A stretch of DNA of 16,543 nt from Pseudomonadota bacterium (GTDB lineage Bacteria; Pseudomonadota; Gammaproteobacteria; Halothiobacillales; Halothiobacillaceae), in contig JAJYPA010000133.1 of assembly GCA_021795795.1 (NCBI GenBank), positions 1 through 16,543 on the forward strand, in the 5' to 3' direction. The translations under genes were made by a program, and so were the position numbers. Positions 8,229 to 15,562 of this stretch are shown here, in pieces. How positions within the stretch are numbered: position 1 is the stretch's first letter; the number at the start of each line of letters is the position of its first letter. The notes beneath the pieces are model-generated. The model saw only the letters and a list, made by a program, of their open reading frames with translations, was not told where the DNA came from and ran no database searches.

Positions 8229-8912
8229 ATGGGTTTGTGGAGTTCAATTGGCAGCGCATTCAGCAGTGCATGTAGTTGGGTCAGCAACGCAGTCAGCAGC
8301 GCCGCATCCTGGGCGGGCAATGCGCTTAGCACCATGGTCAGCGTGGGAGGAAGTCTCTTGGGCGGCTTGGGCACGATGGCGAGCAATTTGGTCAAGGGGT
8401 TCGGCTTTTTCAGGGATGAAGACCCGCCCACTCCGGAGTGGGGCGACCGCGCTATGCAGGCCGAAGAGCAGAATATCCATCCAGACCAGTTTGAAAATTT
8501 CGACGATTATCTGGATTCATTACGCAATTTTGATCTGGATCCGGAAAAGTCCAAGGAAAGCACGGTCGATCAAAAAACCTTCAAGGGCCTGGAAGTGGCT
8601 GGCCGAACGCTGGAGCACAAATTCGGTGCGCCCGAAGGCAGCATGGCCAATGTTTTCGTCCTGGCCGGGGCGAATCCTGACTACTTCACCAGTGAGCGTT
8701 TTCAGATGCTGCTGGGCAGCGGCATGGACATCACCTCGATAGCCGACTACTTCGAAGGTCGTTTGGGTGGTGCCGAATCCCTGGACATCGAAAATGAACT
8801 GATCGATCTCGACCAGAAAACGAATCCCGGAAAGGACGAACTTTCTAGCCGGGAGGAGATTTACCAAGCCGCCAGTGTCACGCAGGAAAATCTGCGCAAC
8901 ATCCTGTCCTGA
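8229..8912 (+). CDS. Paralogue A: hydrophobic small-residue N-terminus plus conserved acidic domain
   Basis: A good AGGAGA site (8215-8220) lies eight bases before ATG 8229, 20 bp after the ATPase stop. Of 227 residues, the first 60 or so are rich in Ala, Ser, Gly, Leu and Trp with almost no charge (begins MGLWSSIGSAFSSACSWVSN), as in membrane-inserting or amphipathic helices. From residue 73 on comes a soluble acidic domain containing DRAMQAEEQ, LRNFDLDPEKS, KFGAPEGS, ADYFEGRLGGAESL and LDQKT. All of these blocks recur in the next gene. No signal-peptide cleavage site is obvious. It could be a membrane anchor, pore-forming effector or scaffold for the ATPase. I do not recognise the family. 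Confidence 0.85.
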   Translation: MGLWSSIGSAFSSACSWVSNAVSSAASWAGNALSTMVSVGGSLLGGLGTMASNLVKGFGFFRDEDPPTPEWGDRAMQAEEQNIHPDQFENFDDYLDSLRNFDLDPEKSKESTVDQKTFKGLEVAGRTLEHKFGAPEGSMANVFVLAGANPDYFTSERFQMLLGSGMDITSIADYFEGRLGGAESLDIENELIDLDQKTNPGKDELSSREEIYQAASVTQENLRNILS

Positions 8913-8933
8913 TCTGCATAAGGAGTCATCACC

Positions 8934-9599
8934 ATGGTTTTTCCCATAATCGGCGCAGCCGTCAGCGCCATAGGCGCAACCCTGGCCTCCATCGGCCCCG
9001 CCGCCGCCAGCTTTGCAACCACGGTACTGCCCAGGCTCTTGCCCTATATCGGCAAGGGGCTGGAGGTCATACAGGCCATCGGGCAGGTCGCCCAGTTGGT
9101 GGCCCAAGTTCTGGGCATATTCAAGCCCGGAGAAAAAATCGACGAGATGGGCGCGCGCGCCATGCAGGCCGCAGAGCAAGGCATCACACCGGATCGTTTC
9201 GACACTCACGACGACTACATGAACGAATTGCGTAATTTTGAACTGGACCCCAGCAAGAAGGCCGATCCCATCGCCAAGATCATCGCCGGGCTTGCCGTGG
9301 CCAGCCATGGCCTGGACGAAAAGCTTGGCGCACCGGAAGGCACGGCCGGGCAGCTCTGGCCATTGGTGGCGGCAGATGGGGGGTATTTCACGGCTGAAAG
9401 GCTGATTCAGTATGTGCAAACCGGCCAGAACCTGGCCGATATTGTCGATTACTTCACCGGCAAGCTAGGAGGTGCAGAATCGCTGGAAGTGGAAGACAAA
9501 CTCGTCAAACTCGATCAGAAAACCCATCCGGAAATTGATGAGAATTCGCTACGCGAAGCGCTTTACAAACATCAGGAACAGGTTCAGTCCCAGCCGTAA
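8934..9599 (+). CDS. Paralogue B of the preceding gene
   Basis: AAGGAG (8920-8925) precedes ATG 8934, 21 bp after paralogue A. The 221-aa product repeats the architecture: a nearly uncharged N-terminus of about 68 residues (MVFPIIGAAVSAIGATLASI onward, ending at about GIFKPGEK) and a domain with ARAMQAAEQ, LRNFELDPSKK, KLGAPEGT, VDYFTGKLGGAESL and LDQKT. The C-terminal domains of the two paralogues align nearly end to end, while the N-termini share only composition. This suggests tandem duplication followed by divergence of the membrane-seeking part, perhaps to make a two-component complex. Function unknown. Confidence 0.85.
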   Translation: MVFPIIGAAVSAIGATLASIGPAAASFATTVLPRLLPYIGKGLEVIQAIGQVAQLVAQVLGIFKPGEKIDEMGARAMQAAEQGITPDRFDTHDDYMNELRNFELDPSKKADPIAKIIAGLAVASHGLDEKLGAPEGTAGQLWPLVAADGGYFTAERLIQYVQTGQNLADIVDYFTGKLGGAESLEVEDKLVKLDQKTHPEIDENSLREALYKHQEQVQSQP

Positions 9600-9722
9600 A
9601 CCGGACGCCTCTCGTTCCCCGGTGGCAAAAACAAGTGCCAAGGCCATATACTGTCAACCGTTTGACCAAACGGCTGACGATCCGGCCGTTTCCCAATAAC
9701 CTCACAGATATGGCCAAGCACC
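9600..9722 (+). promoter_or_regulatory. Intergenic gap with a palindromic site between the two gene sets
   Basis: This is the largest gap in the central gene set, 123 bp. It contains a 26-bp dyad at 9653-9678: CCGTTTG and CAAACGG face each other across AC (9658-9673), with GTCA/TGAC as outer arms interrupted by one mismatch. No T-tract follows, so an operator or mRNA hairpin is more likely than an intrinsic terminator. The gap may divide the set into two transcription units or tune expression of the downstream genes. Confidence 0.45.
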
Positions 9723-10637
9723 ATGACGATCAAACCCGATACACCGCAACTCGTCATTTTTATCGAAAACCATCAGGCTGCCTGTTTTAGCTACGAACCT
9801 AAGGGTGATTGGGCATTGAAGCCCATCAAGGGCGAGGCGCTGACCCCGCTCAAACGGCGTGGCAAAGCGATGGAACCCTTGAAACCATTGTTAAATGAAC
9901 TGAGCGAAAGGCTCAATCGAGCACAGAAGCTGGATGGCGTGCCGGTGCATCTGTTCTGCGATGTTGCCAGCATGGATCTCATGGCAGAGGTGCCTGCCAA
10001 CCTGGCTGCCCTGCAATGCGGCATCTGGCAGATCCTGAGTCTGGAAACCCTGTATACGCGCGCTGCCGCCCAACAGTCGGTGCCGATGGAATTCAGCCTG
10101 AACACACTGAGCATCGAATCATCTCCTGGTGCGCGCTGGGTATCGGATGTGTTAATCCCCGTGATGGCCAAAACCCTGTGGGATGATCTGGTCGATCCGC
10201 CCGAGCGTGCCGCTACGCAGGATGAAGAAGCGATTGAAATCCCCAAAGTGGTCAACCCCGAAGACTACGCCCGGCAGACCAAGCGACTGAACGCCATTGA
10301 ACGGCGCAATGCCGAACTGGAAGCCCGGCTGAGCGCTGTCCGCCCCCCGCTGGATGGCGAGCAGTTGCTGACTTTCCTGCCCGCCTTGTATGCCCAGGCC
10401 TTTACCGTGCTGAGCGGCGCGGACCTGGCCCTGCTGGTCGGGCGCGTCGAGCCGTTCGATATTCCCTCTCCCTACCCAGAACCTAGTCCCGAGGCTTTGC
10501 ACAGGAAACAGCGCGAACTCATCGCCCTGCCCTTGGCACAGCAGCAGGAGATTCTCGGCTTTGCGCACAGCGTTACCCATCGTTTGAAGTTGCGACCGGA
10601 GATGCAACCCCATGTTCTCAGAATTCAGGAGGCGTGA
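9723..10637 (+). CDS. Unknown 304-aa protein of the ATPase/Hsp70-like gene set
   Basis: ATG 9723 is the only ATG start in this frame after the in-frame stop at 9675-9677. It has no clear Shine-Dalgarno site. The N-terminal 170 residues look alpha/beta (starts MTIKPDTPQLVIFIENHQAA). A charged helical segment at about 179-212 (LNAIERRNAELEARL) suggests a short coiled coil, and the C-terminal third is helical. No motif allows a family call. Its stop overlaps the GTG start of the Hsp70-like gene (GTGA, 10634-10637), so the two products are probably translationally coupled and may act together. Confidence 0.8.
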   Translation: MTIKPDTPQLVIFIENHQAACFSYEPKGDWALKPIKGEALTPLKRRGKAMEPLKPLLNELSERLNRAQKLDGVPVHLFCDVASMDLMAEVPANLAALQCGIWQILSLETLYTRAAAQQSVPMEFSLNTLSIESSPGARWVSDVLIPVMAKTLWDDLVDPPERAATQDEEAIEIPKVVNPEDYARQTKRLNAIERRNAELEARLSAVRPPLDGEQLLTFLPALYAQAFTVLSGADLALLVGRVEPFDIPSPYPEPSPEALHRKQRELIALPLAQQQEILGFAHSVTHRLKLRPEMQPHVLRIQEA

Positions 10638-13600
10638 GCATCGAACGTGGCCATCAGCAAAACGCGCATTGGGCGCCACAGACTCTGCGCACGGCAGACA
10701 TGCTCAGGGAGCAGGCTATCGTGCGGCTGATCGAAACGCTGCATCAGGTCTATCAAAAAACGAAGGGAAGCCATCATGTCCAGAAAAACCCGGTTCAAAC
10801 AACCCAGTACAAATCACTCCAGTACCAATCAATCCGGTCCCAATCAGAACAATCCGGTCCCAATCAGAACAATCAGGCCATGAGTACCCCCATGAACGAC
10901 AATGCTTCTTTTCTTCAACAGGTTGAACGGGCTGCCCAGCAAAGGGCCGAGCAAATCTATCTTCGGTATCCGGTATGGAACGTCATGCAGGGCGACAAGC
11001 TGCGCTGGTATCTGGATCGCAAGAGTGGCCTGCGCTATGCGCCGGGCAAACGTCCAAGGGATGTTCAGACTGAAATTCAAAAGCGCTATGCCGATTTTGA
11101 AAAAATATTGTCTGCAAAACCCTTCTGGGAAGTGGGTACGAATTTCACTCGCAAGGATGGCTTGCTGTTCAAGGGCAGGTCTTCCTTTGACAAGGACGTG
11201 ACTCGCACATTGTATGACTCGGCCAATCGGCGTCTCTGGGTCTGGTTCGACGATTTCAATCGAATGGAATGGAATCAAGCCCAGGCCCGTTTGAATCAGG
11301 CCGAACGCGAGATCGGGCTGGGGCCGTGGACTTTACCAAGCAAGGATGTGCTGTTGGCCTTTAGAAATGCCGCAGACAACCCCGCACGGTATGGCTCATA
11401 CAATCGTCTATTCGATATCGAATATTGGCTTTGCCAACAAGGTCGAATGGATTTTGATTATTCAAGTCCATCGGTGGCAGCTGGCGCTGGCGACGTCATG
11501 GCCTATCTCGACCTGCCTGCCGCCCCGGCGGAGGCATTCTGGGCGCATTTACAGCAACAGGGACTCAAGCTGGCGCATGGTCATTCGCATTCGCTGCCGG
11601 ATATACCCGCTCCCGATACCGCGCCGCTGGAGCGCCATGCCGATCAAGCCTGGAAGGGCAAGGACTTCGCCGGGCTGTGGGCTGCGCTGAAGGCTGAGCG
11701 CTGCACCCTGGTGGCAAAGGATGCGCCGACCGTGGTGATCGATCCGATGGTCACGACGCAGGATGGCCTGCTCAATCTGGACTACACCCCCTGCCGTTTG
11801 CCCAAACTGGAAAACGCCCAACTGACCGATCTCAACCAGGGCCTGTGGGAGCTGTGGGGCGAAGATGCGGCGTTGCTGGATACCTTGGGCCTGCGTGCAC
11901 GCAACCCGGAGCGCGATGTGCGCGACGAATGGGTGGCCATGGATTTTGGCACCAGCAGCACGGTGGTGGCGGTGGCCACGCAGAACGGCGGCAAGCGGTT
12001 GCTGCGTGTGGGCGCGCGTGACTACAACGCGCCGGTGCTGCCCAAGCACTACGAAAACCCCACCGTACTGGAGTTTCTGGACCTGGAGGCCTTCCTGAGC
12101 GTGTGGAACCGCCAGGTCTATCGCCCGCAACTGGATTGGGACTGGGTGAAGGCGGCGCATGAGGCGCTGCACAATTTCCGCAGCGATGCGCGCAATCCGC
12201 GCAAGGTCAACAGCGTGATGCTCTACCTCAAGCGCTGGGTGCTGGAGGCCGAGCGGCTGGAGTTCCGTCTGGTCGATCAAAAACAGGGCCTTGAATACCG
12301 CCTGAGCCCGCCGAAAGAGCAGCATCCGGTGCGCGGGCAGGCTATGCAGGCCCACCCGGATGCGCCACTGGACGTGATCGAGCTGTACGCCTGGTATCTG
12401 GGCATGGCAATCAACTGGCGTCAGCAGGGCATTCACCTGAAATACGCCATGACGTTTCCGGTGAAATACACTCAGGACGTACGCAACAAGATGCTGGCCT
12501 CGTTCAGCCGGGGGTTGCAGCGCAGCCTGCCATCCACGCTGCTGAACAGCACGCGGATGAACGAGTTCGAGGTGCGCGAGATCGCCACCGAGCCGATGGC
12601 CTATGCCGTGGCGACCCTGCCGCAGGCGGGCTTGCAGCCGAACCAGGAAGGCTTGGCCTATGGGGTCTTCGATTTCGGCGGCGGCACCACGGACTTCGAT
12701 TTTGGCCTGTGGCGTTTGCCCACGCCGGAAGAGATGGATGAGGACGGCGCGGAAAGCGTGTTCGAGCGGCTGGGCTCGGGCGGAGACCCGTATCTGGGCG
12801 GCGAGAACCTGTTGGCGTTGCTGGCCTATCAGGTGTTTCAGGACAACCTGCAAACTGCTTACGACAAGAAGCTGATCTTCACCCGCCCCCTGTCCGAACC
12901 GGCCTTCCCCGGCAGCGAGGCGGTGGTGGATCAGAGTGCGCTGGCGCAGGCCAATACCGCCATGCTGATGCACGAGCTGCGTCCGCTGCTGGAGCGCCCG
13001 GAATCCTTTGACGAGGAGAACAAACTGCAACTGGACATGCTGAACCGTTCGGGCGAGGGCGTGTCCGTGACCTTGAATATCGACATCGAGGCCTTGCAGG
13101 CCTTGATTCAGGCGCGGGTGGAACGCGGGGCGGAAGGGTTCCTGTCGGAAATGCACGCGGCCTTCGAGACGCTGGCCCCTCGCCAGATTCATATTCTGTT
13201 GGCGGGCAATGCCAGTCGCGGGCGCTGGGTGCGAGAAGCCTTCACCACAGAGGGCGAGGCCTGGGCCGACAAGGTAGAGCGTTCTTTCGGACTATACGCG
13301 CTGGAGTTCATCGTTCATTTCGCCGTGGGGGCGGAAGATGCGTGCTCCGAGGCGCCCAACTGCAAGACGGCCGTGGCCCTGGGGGCGCTGGATCTGGTGC
13401 CGGGCAGCCCGTTCATTCAGAAAGATCGTCAGCAGGCCCGTTCGATGGGTGATGCGCCGTTCAAGTATTTTGCGGGTCCGCTTTCCAATATGCAGTTGCA
13501 ACCGGTGTTGACGCCGGGGGCGGCCTACAACGAGTGGCATGAATTCGGCATTGTCCGTGATGGGGTGTTCGTACTGGCCTGGTCGGCCAGCCCGCGTGCG

Positions 13601-13798
13601 CGTTCCGGCATGAAGCAGGGCGACGCGGAATTGCTGGTGAAGCGCGTCTCCATGCCCGGCGCAGGCAAGGGCTATCGCTGCTTCGGGCGGGTGGTGTCGG
13701 CCGGCGCGATCGAACTGGCGGCGGCGGCTTCCCGCGAGGCGTTCGATGCCCAGGGGCCGGGGGTGACGACGCGGAGTCCTCTGGATGATAGGGAGTGA
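10634..13798 (+). CDS. Hsp70/actin-superfamily ATPase with long N-terminal extension
   Basis: As given, the frame starts at GTG 10634, overlapping the previous stop, just after AGGAGG (10627-10632; the one-base spacing is unusually tight). An alternative start is ATG 10880. The 1054-aa frame holds about 430 residues of unrecognised sequence and then the ATPase core. Phosphate-1 motif is VAMDFGTSSTVVAVA (D437), a connect-like ATEPMAYAVA follows (about 651-660), phosphate-2 is FDFGGGTTDFDFG (D680), and the adenosine-type motif is LLAGNASRGRW (about 856). These are the nucleotide-binding signatures of Hsp70, actin and SrfB-like proteins. There is no clear classical Hsp70 substrate-binding domain at the C-terminus. 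It likely remodels or gates partners by ATP hydrolysis (inference). The first 82 residues depend on a 20-bp duplication, described separately. GC is visibly lower before about 11490 than after. Confidence 0.85.
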   Translation: MSIERGHQQNAHWAPQTLRTADMLREQAIVRLIETLHQVYQKTKGSHHVQKNPVQTTQYKSLQYQSIRSQSEQSGPNQNNQAMSTPMNDNASFLQQVERAAQQRAEQIYLRYPVWNVMQGDKLRWYLDRKSGLRYAPGKRPRDVQTEIQKRYADFEKILSAKPFWEVGTNFTRKDGLLFKGRSSFDKDVTRTLYDSANRRLWVWFDDFNRMEWNQAQARLNQAEREIGLGPWTLPSKDVLLAFRNAADNPARYGSYNRLFDIEYWLCQQGRMDFDYSSPSVAAGAGDVMAYLDLPAAPAEAFWAHLQQQGLKLAHGHSHSLPDIPAPDTAPLERHADQAWKGKDFAGLWAALKAERCTLVAKDAPTVVIDPMVTTQDGLLNLDYTPCRLPKLENAQLTDLNQGLWELWGEDAALLDTLGLRARNPERDVRDEWVAMDFGTSSTVVAVATQNGGKRLLRVGARDYNAPVLPKHYENPTVLEFLDLEAFLSVWNRQVYRPQLDWDWVKAAHEALHNFRSDARNPRKVNSVMLYLKRWVLEAERLEFRLVDQKQGLEYRLSPPKEQHPVRGQAMQAHPDAPLDVIELYAWYLGMAINWRQQGIHLKYAMTFPVKYTQDVRNKMLASFSRGLQRSLPSTLLNSTRMNEFEVREIATEPMAYAVATLPQAGLQPNQEGLAYGVFDFGGGTTDFDFGLWRLPTPEEMDEDGAESVFERLGSGGDPYLGGENLLALLAYQVFQDNLQTAYDKKLIFTRPLSEPAFPGSEAVVDQSALAQANTAMLMHELRPLLERPESFDEENKLQLDMLNRSGEGVSVTLNIDIEALQALIQARVERGAEGFLSEMHAAFETLAPRQIHILLAGNASRGRWVREAFTTEGEAWADKVERSFGLYALEFIVHFAVGAEDACSEAPNCKTAVALGALDLVPGSPFIQKDRQQARSMGDAPFKYFAGPLSNMQLQPVLTPGAAYNEWHEFGIVRDGVFVLAWSASPRARSGMKQGDAELLVKRVSMPGAGKGYRCFGRVVSAGAIELAAAASREAFDAQGPGVTTRSPLDDRE
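10776..10883 (+). CDS. 35-codon ORF: possible original N-terminus of the Hsp70-like protein
   Basis: ATG 10776 follows GAAGGGA (10762-10768) and reads MSRKTRFKQPSTNHSSTNQS, then further Asn/Gln/Pro-rich sequence, to TGA at 10881-10883. That TGA overlaps ATG 10880 (ATGA), which is in frame with the Hsp70-like gene. Removing one copy of the 20-bp repeat joins this ORF directly to the main frame. It may therefore be the true N-terminus in a one-copy form, or a leader peptide coupled to the main gene in the present form. Confidence 0.4.
   Translation: MSRKTRFKQPSTNHSSTNQSGPNQNNPVPIRTIRP
10831..10870 (+). repeat. Perfect 20-bp tandem duplication
   Basis: Bases 10831-10850 and 10851-10870 are identical (AATCCGGTCCCAATCAGAAC), followed by four bases of a third copy. 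The unit length is not a multiple of three, so gain or loss of a copy changes the reading frame that joins the downstream Hsp70-like gene. Confidence 0.97.
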
Positions 13799-14634
13799 TG
13801 GATATGGGTAAGAAAGACGATGCGGCTTTGGATGAGTTCAAACAAAATCTGCGTAAGGCGCTGGAGGATGAGGCGATGCTGAAGTGGTTGCTCAATAAGT
13901 TGAACGGGGTGTTTGCAGGCTTCGCTTCTATGGATTCTGGCGTTTCTTCGCTGACTCATTCTGGGGATGCTGTTTCCCCGCGTGAAAGGGATTTGGAGCG
14001 CAAGCTGTCGGATGCGCTTGCGCAGGTCTCGCACCTTCAGCAGCAGGTCTCTCGTTTCGAAAGCGAATCGAAGCAGGCTCAGTCCGATGCGAGGTCGCAG
14101 GAGGCTCATGCGGCGCAGCAGGCGCGCGAGCTGGAGGATGTGCGCAAAAAGCTCGACGCCAGTCGCAAAGAGGCCAAGCAATGGAAACAGGAATGCGAAA
14201 CCATGCAACATCGCGGCCTGTTGCCGCCTGATCTGGCCGATTTGATGGCGCGGGTACGTGACGATGCCGAGTTGGCCCGACGCTTCTCCCTGAGCGCGGA
14301 ATGGGACGATCTGAAGTTGTTGATGAGCACGGTGGCAGTGTTGTCCGATGAGGGGAACATCAAACGTCTGTGGGATTTGTACAAGAAACGCTGCGAAGAC
14401 CAGTGCGGGCCGCTTGGTCACAACGACAAGCTCCTCTATGGAGCGGCCTTGAACTGGTACAACTACAAATGGCCCAGCAAACTGCTAAGCAGCGATTGTC
14501 CGGCGCCCGATAGCGCTTATAACTACGAAATACACATGCGCCCGGCCATTGGCATGACCGGGGAGACCATCGCTGCCGTTTGGCTTCCCGGCATCCCAGG
14601 GTTGAAATTGAAAACCCTGGTGGCTACGAGATAG
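13798..14634 (+). CDS. Coiled-coil protein, last gene of the set
   Basis: ATG 13798 overlaps the previous stop (TGATG), with GGGAG just upstream; GTG 13795 and ATG 13804 are alternatives. Of 278 residues, about 60-145 form a long charged coiled coil (ERDLERKLSDALAQVSHLQQ region, then KKLDASRKEAKQWKQECE). The C-terminal part is globular, with LYGAALNWYNYKWPSKLL and a final PGIPGLKLKTLVATR. It has no membrane segment. Overlap with the Hsp70-like gene argues for a direct partner, for instance a GrpE-like nucleotide-exchange or oligomerising subunit. That role is only a guess from coiled-coil content and position. I do not recognise the family. Confidence 0.8.
   Translation: MDMGKKDDAALDEFKQNLRKALEDEAMLKWLLNKLNGVFAGFASMDSGVSSLTHSGDAVSPRERDLERKLSDALAQVSHLQQQVSRFESESKQAQSDARSQEAHAAQQARELEDVRKKLDASRKEAKQWKQECETMQHRGLLPPDLADLMARVRDDAELARRFSLSAEWDDLKLLMSTVAVLSDEGNIKRLWDLYKKRCEDQCGPLGHNDKLLYGAALNWYNYKWPSKLLSSDCPAPDSAYNYEIHMRPAIGMTGETIAAVWLPGIPGLKLKTLVATR
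14596..14620 (+). other. Perfect 8-bp hairpin at the end of the last gene
   Basis: CCAGGGTT (14596-14603) pairs with AACCCTGG (14613-14620) around a 9-base loop, inside the last codons of the coiled-coil gene. No T-run follows, so it is at best a weak terminator or an mRNA 3'-end stabiliser. Confidence 0.35.
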
Positions 14635-14884
14635 CTGATCGATGAGGCATGTGTTCTTCCAGACATTCTGATTGGATGACCGATCTCCACTGAATGAACC
14701 TGCGGCCAGGAACCTGTGCGCGCCAGCAAGCGTTGAAACGATTGATTTCTATTGGTTTGAATGCCTGCGCCTTGGAGACTCACAATGCAAGCAGTTTATC
14801 CCGCGCCAACACTGTTATGCCATCAATCGTGTCTACCTGCGCAACACTGAAAACTGCAGAACTTCTGTCATGCTCCCGGCGCCA
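14635..14884. other. Non-coding stretch between the gene set and the transposase remnant
   Basis: I see no gene or clear terminator in these 250 bases. The part next to the transposase stop probably includes the non-coding end of the IS110-type element. In that family such ends can encode the bridge RNA, but I cannot define the element's boundary here. Confidence 0.4.
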
Positions 14885-15454
14885 TCAAGCAGCAGCCTCC
14901 GCATGGAGCTGATAGCGTGGGTCATATTGCCTGTTCTTAGCCAGCAGTGCCCAGATGGTCCGCGCCATCTTGTTGGCCTGCGCCACGACGACCACGTTGT
15001 GGGGTCGCCGACTGAGCAGGTGGTCAATCCAGGGATTGCGATGCTTGATCTGGAAGTTCACCACGGCCCGCGCCCCATGGGTCAGCAATGATCGGAGATA
15101 GGCGTCTCCTCGCTTGCTGATGCCCAGTAGCCGGACCTTTCCTCCCGTTCCACTCTGGCGGGGGACCAGCCCCAGGAAAGAGGCGAATTCCCGCCCGGAA
15201 CGGAAGGACTTCATGTCGCCCACGGTGGCCAGTATGGCCGTTGCCGTAAGCAGCCCCACCCCAGGGATCGCCATCAGCCGGGACACTGCTTCCTGATCCT
15301 TTTTCCAGAGCGTCAGACGTTTCTCGATATCGGCAATATCCTGATCAAACTCTTCCAGTCGCTTGATCTGACGGCGAAAGGTCTCCAGCGTCATGGCCGG
15401 TATCCGGTCTTCCAGCGCGGTAAGCGCTTCGGGGTAACCGTCCAAGCAACCCAC
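14885..15454 (-). pseudogene. IS110/IS1111-family transposase, C-terminal remnant
   Basis: The 189-aa frame (nominal GTG start at 15454) carries the Transposase_20 signature: AIPGVGLLTATAILATVGD, FRSGREFASFLGLVPRQSGT, then LLGISKRGDAYLRSLLTHGA, including the conserved Ser region. A helical segment (QDIADIEKRL) precedes it, as in full-length relatives. Complete proteins of this family are about 320-400 aa, so roughly 150 N-terminal residues with the DEDD (RuvC-like) catalytic domain are missing. The sequence becomes unrelated at about 15450, exactly where a 9-bp inverted repeat begins. Not active on its own. Confidence 0.9.
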
Positions 15455-15562
15455 CTTCCCAAATTTTCTGACCTGACCGATCCTGACCCGCGTTCAGCGA
15501 GGAGGGGATGGCTATGACGAAGGACGGAAGACCGCTTATTGGCGGCAACAAGTAGGTGGGTT
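15448..15562. mobile_element. Segment of about 115 bp bounded by 9-bp inverted repeats (possible MITE or excision scar)
   Basis: AACCCACCT (15448-15456) and AGGTGGGTT (15554-15562) are perfect inverted repeats, and the left one marks the point where the transposase frame is cut. Inside, AGGAGGGG (15500-15507) abuts ATG 15508, which opens a 15-residue peptide (MAMTKDGRPLIGGNK) ending at 15555. This may be the remnant of a gene or an inserted small element. The repeats are short, so chance cannot be excluded. Confidence 0.3.

Noticed and set aside
11549..13192. Leftward 547-aa frame
   Set aside because: Antisense of the Hsp70-like gene in its GC-rich part; no motifs.
13798..14634. True GrpE
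   Set aside because: Only coiled-coil content and position suggest it; no GrpE beta-domain signature is visible.
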